DNA from: Nitrososphaera sp.
GTDB lineage: Archaea; Thermoproteota; Nitrososphaeria; Nitrososphaerales; Nitrososphaeraceae
Length of the DNA stretch: 13,995 bases
Direction: 5' to 3'
NCBI GenBank assembly: GCA_025929855.1
Contig: JAICPK010000011.1
Coordinates: 1-13,995 of the forward strand
Shown here: positions 12,561 through 13,995 of the stretch, one piece after another
How the letters are laid out: each line of letters starts with the position of its first letter
Position numbering within the stretch: position 1 is the first letter of the stretch
Made by a program: the position numbers and the translations under genes
The notes under the pieces: generated by a model
The model's input: the letters and a program-made list of their open reading frames with translations, nothing else
Databases searched by the model: none
What the model was told of the DNA's origin: nothing

Positions 12561-13214
12561 TTAAGTCTTTTCTGGCAGCTGAGCGTCTGTTGCTCCGCCT
12601 CCAACAGTTGTTGCACCAGCAGGCGCAGCGGATGAGGGGATGTGTTTAGTAGTTGAGCGCTGTTGTGGCTGGTTGTTTGCTTTTGTTGCTGTAGTGGCGG
12701 TGGCCGTCATTAGCCTGCTTCTTACGGCATTGAGATCTGTTATACCAAAATAATTCTGGAACTTAGGGCTGGTTCGGTACACTTTAAGCCGGCCAAGGTT
12801 TTCATGCTCTACAAACTGGAGCTGCTCCAGCACTTTGATGTGAGAATAAACCTGGCTGCCCCTTATCTGCACTAGCCTCTTTGAAGTCACTGGCTGCTCG
12901 TATGCAACATAAGAAAGTGTCTTTAGTGCACCTGATGGAAGTAAAGGATGCTGCGCGAATTTGCGCACAAGCGGCGTATATTCTGGCCTTAGCTGTAAAA
13001 CATAGTTACCGTCTTCAAGTTGAGCTATCTCAATTGCCCTAAAGGTTGACTTGACCTTCTTTGCAAGGTCGTTTACGACCCTATGTGTCTTTTCCTTGGA
13101 ATTTGTACCAGATGCCTTTACCAACTCATCTAGCGACAGAGGTCTACCTGCAGAGTATAAAGCCGCTTCTATTCTAGCGACAATTTCATGTTCTGGAAGA
13201 GCCGGCTCGCGCAA
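12561..13214 (-). CDS. scpB: Segregation and condensation protein ScpB
   Basis: This 217-residue partner of the SMC-ScpA complex shapes and segregates chromosomes; a ScpB dimer binds the middle of the kleisin ScpA. The first winged helix spans about 8-80 (EIVARIEAALYSAGRPLSLDELVKAS..., YVLQLRPEY) and the second about 90-150 (LPSGALKTLSYVAYEQPVTSKRLVQIRGS..., HIKVLEQLQFVE). Both follow the ScpB pattern, including the conserved QPVTR-type turn, here QPVTSKRLVQIRG. Residues 168-217 form a Thr/Ala/Gly/Pro-rich, probably disordered tail, as is common in this family. The start is TTG at 13214; codons upstream to the in-frame TAA (13257-13259) contain no other usable start. It follows scpA after 94 bp on the same strand, which supports pairing. 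Confidence 0.92.
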   Translation of the reverse strand: MREPALPEHEIVARIEAALYSAGRPLSLDELVKASGTNSKEKTHRVVNDLAKKVKSTFRAIEIAQLEDGNYVLQLRPEYTPLVRKFAQHPLLPSGALKTLSYVAYEQPVTSKRLVQIRGSQVYSHIKVLEQLQFVEHENLGRLKVYRTSPKFQNYFGITDLNAVRSRLMTATATTATKANNQPQQRSTTKHIPSSAAPAGATTVGGGATDAQLPEKT

Positions 13215-13308
13215 GGTCTGTATCTCTCTCTTTCTTTTAAGAATCGGCTTATTACTTTATTGCTCTGTAGTTGTTGTTGTATATTGTTATTTTTGTATTG
13301 TTTTACTG

Positions 13309-13995
13309 CTATTTTGTTGTTTGTAAAGGCTGGGCGAGAGTCATCTTTATGTCGTCTGAATCTTCTTCTGGATTATCCAGCTTGATCTTATTCTTCATTG
13401 CAAGGTATAGCATAGCTATAAAGCATCTTGCCATCTCAACTGGCTCCAACTTATTAACCAGCGTCTTGAACATAAGTATACCGTCTGCAGCCACTATGTC
13501 ATAGATCATGTCTTCGTAATCTTGGATTATCTTTTCAAATTTGATAAGATATTGATCAAAATTAAAAGTCTCGACAGGCTCAAGCTCGAGTTCTTGTTTC
13601 TTTCTTTTCGAACGAGGGTTTGCAAGCTCCATTATCATATTTTCTAGCATGTGGAGCAAGTCCTCCACTGACACTGGATATGTTGGTTCAATTCTGAATG
13701 GTATCTCGATTGGGTTTAGCTGTGGTATAGGTACCTGCTGCTGCGAGTCGTTGGTTCCGTCATTGAGGCCTTTCTTTTGCATCGCTATTTTCTCAAGTAC
13801 AAAAATACTTTCCACTTTTAGCCGATAGATCATCGACGAAGTGACTGCTGCCAATCCGCAAATGCGCAGATCCTTATTGCCTGTGGCATTGAGCAATCGT
13901 AGGAACATTTCCAGTAACTGTGCAATGTCTATGTTCCAGACATCTTTTCTGATAAGGAGTGACGGATTGAAGAGCAAGTTGAGTGGAGGCTGTGC
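13309..13995 (-). CDS. scpA: ScpA kleisin, segregation and condensation protein (partial)
   Basis: This is the kleisin subunit of the SMC-ScpAB chromosome-organising complex. The visible 228 residues start inside the gene: the frame remains open to the window edge, reading AQPPLNLLFNPSLLIRKDVWNIDI, where PLNLLFN corresponds to the PLDLLL segment of the N-terminal SMC-neck-binding domain. TTG at 13977 is an internal codon rather than the likely start. The middle (about residues 75-150 of the visible part) is acidic, basic and Gln/Pro-rich and should carry the ScpB contact. The C-terminal winged helix follows, with an LEPVEMARCFIAMLYLAMKNKIKL run that resembles the usual F-x-A-x-LEL helix and contacts the SMC head. 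An ATP-dependent SMC partner is expected elsewhere. Its 3' end is 94 bp from scpB. The 5' end is missing. Confidence 0.88.
   Translation of the reverse strand, partial: AQPPLNLLFNPSLLIRKDVWNIDIAQLLEMFLRLLNATGNKDLRICGLAAVTSSMIYRLKVESIFVLEKIAMQKKGLNDGTNDSQQQVPIPQLNPIEIPFRIEPTYPVSVEDLLHMLENMIMELANPRSKRKKQELELEPVETFNFDQYLIKFEKIIQDYEDMIYDIVAADGILMFKTLVNKLEPVEMARCFIAMLYLAMKNKIKLDNPEEDSDDIKMTLAQPLQTTK

Noticed and set aside
13215..13308. TTG/TTA-rich tract between scpA and scpB considered as a CRISPR- or repeat-like element.
   Set aside because: It is AT-rich low complexity with only short imperfect TTG repeats and no regular unit.

Overview
The window looks archaeal and most probably belongs to a thaumarchaeon (Nitrososphaerota), perhaps the soil Nitrososphaera/Nitrosocosmicus side. 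The evidence is the information-processing genes (Gar1, SRP19, ribosomal protein S8e), an archaeal-type phosphoglycerate mutase (ApgM), a ThiD-ThiN fusion, two probable F420-dependent enzymes, TATA-like elements about 25-40 nt before several start codons, few Shine-Dalgarno sequences, and many TTG/GTG starts. ScpA and ScpB beside archaeal translation genes also fit this phylum. The assignment is inferred from gene content and was not searched.

Left part (1-2056): an Rv0121-type PPOX-fold protein (+) faces an LLM-class F420-dependent oxidoreductase (-). A 541-bp stretch with no convincing gene follows. It holds inverted repeats beside the putative promoters of the oxidoreductase and of the thiamine gene.

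Middle (2057-8504): ThiDN, which covers two steps of thiamine phosphate synthesis, is followed by a sugar-phosphate nucleotidyltransferase and, with no gap, a GlmU-like nucleotidyltransferase/left-handed beta-helix protein. Only two bases separate this pair from the end of the opposing gene, an unusual UDP-GlcNAc 2-epimerase-like protein. That protein is translationally coupled (4-base overlap) to a four-helix membrane protein. Further upstream on the same strand is a GalT-like nucleotidyltransferase with an altered active-site motif. Together this looks like a nucleotide-sugar supply cluster, probably for surface glycans or protein glycosylation.

Right-centre (8560-10583): two very small genes are visible. 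One encodes a 46-residue protein with two CxxC knuckles, upstream of galT. The other encodes a 57-residue two-helix membrane protein whose stop codon overlaps that of apgM. Between them are a conserved-looking 108-residue hypothetical gene and apgM on the plus strand.

Right end (10687-13995): a minus-strand block reads scpA (runs off the window) - scpB - rps8e - unknown 161-aa gene - srp19 - gar1. It combines chromosome organisation (SMC-kleisin partners), ribosome, protein targeting and rRNA pseudouridylation genes.
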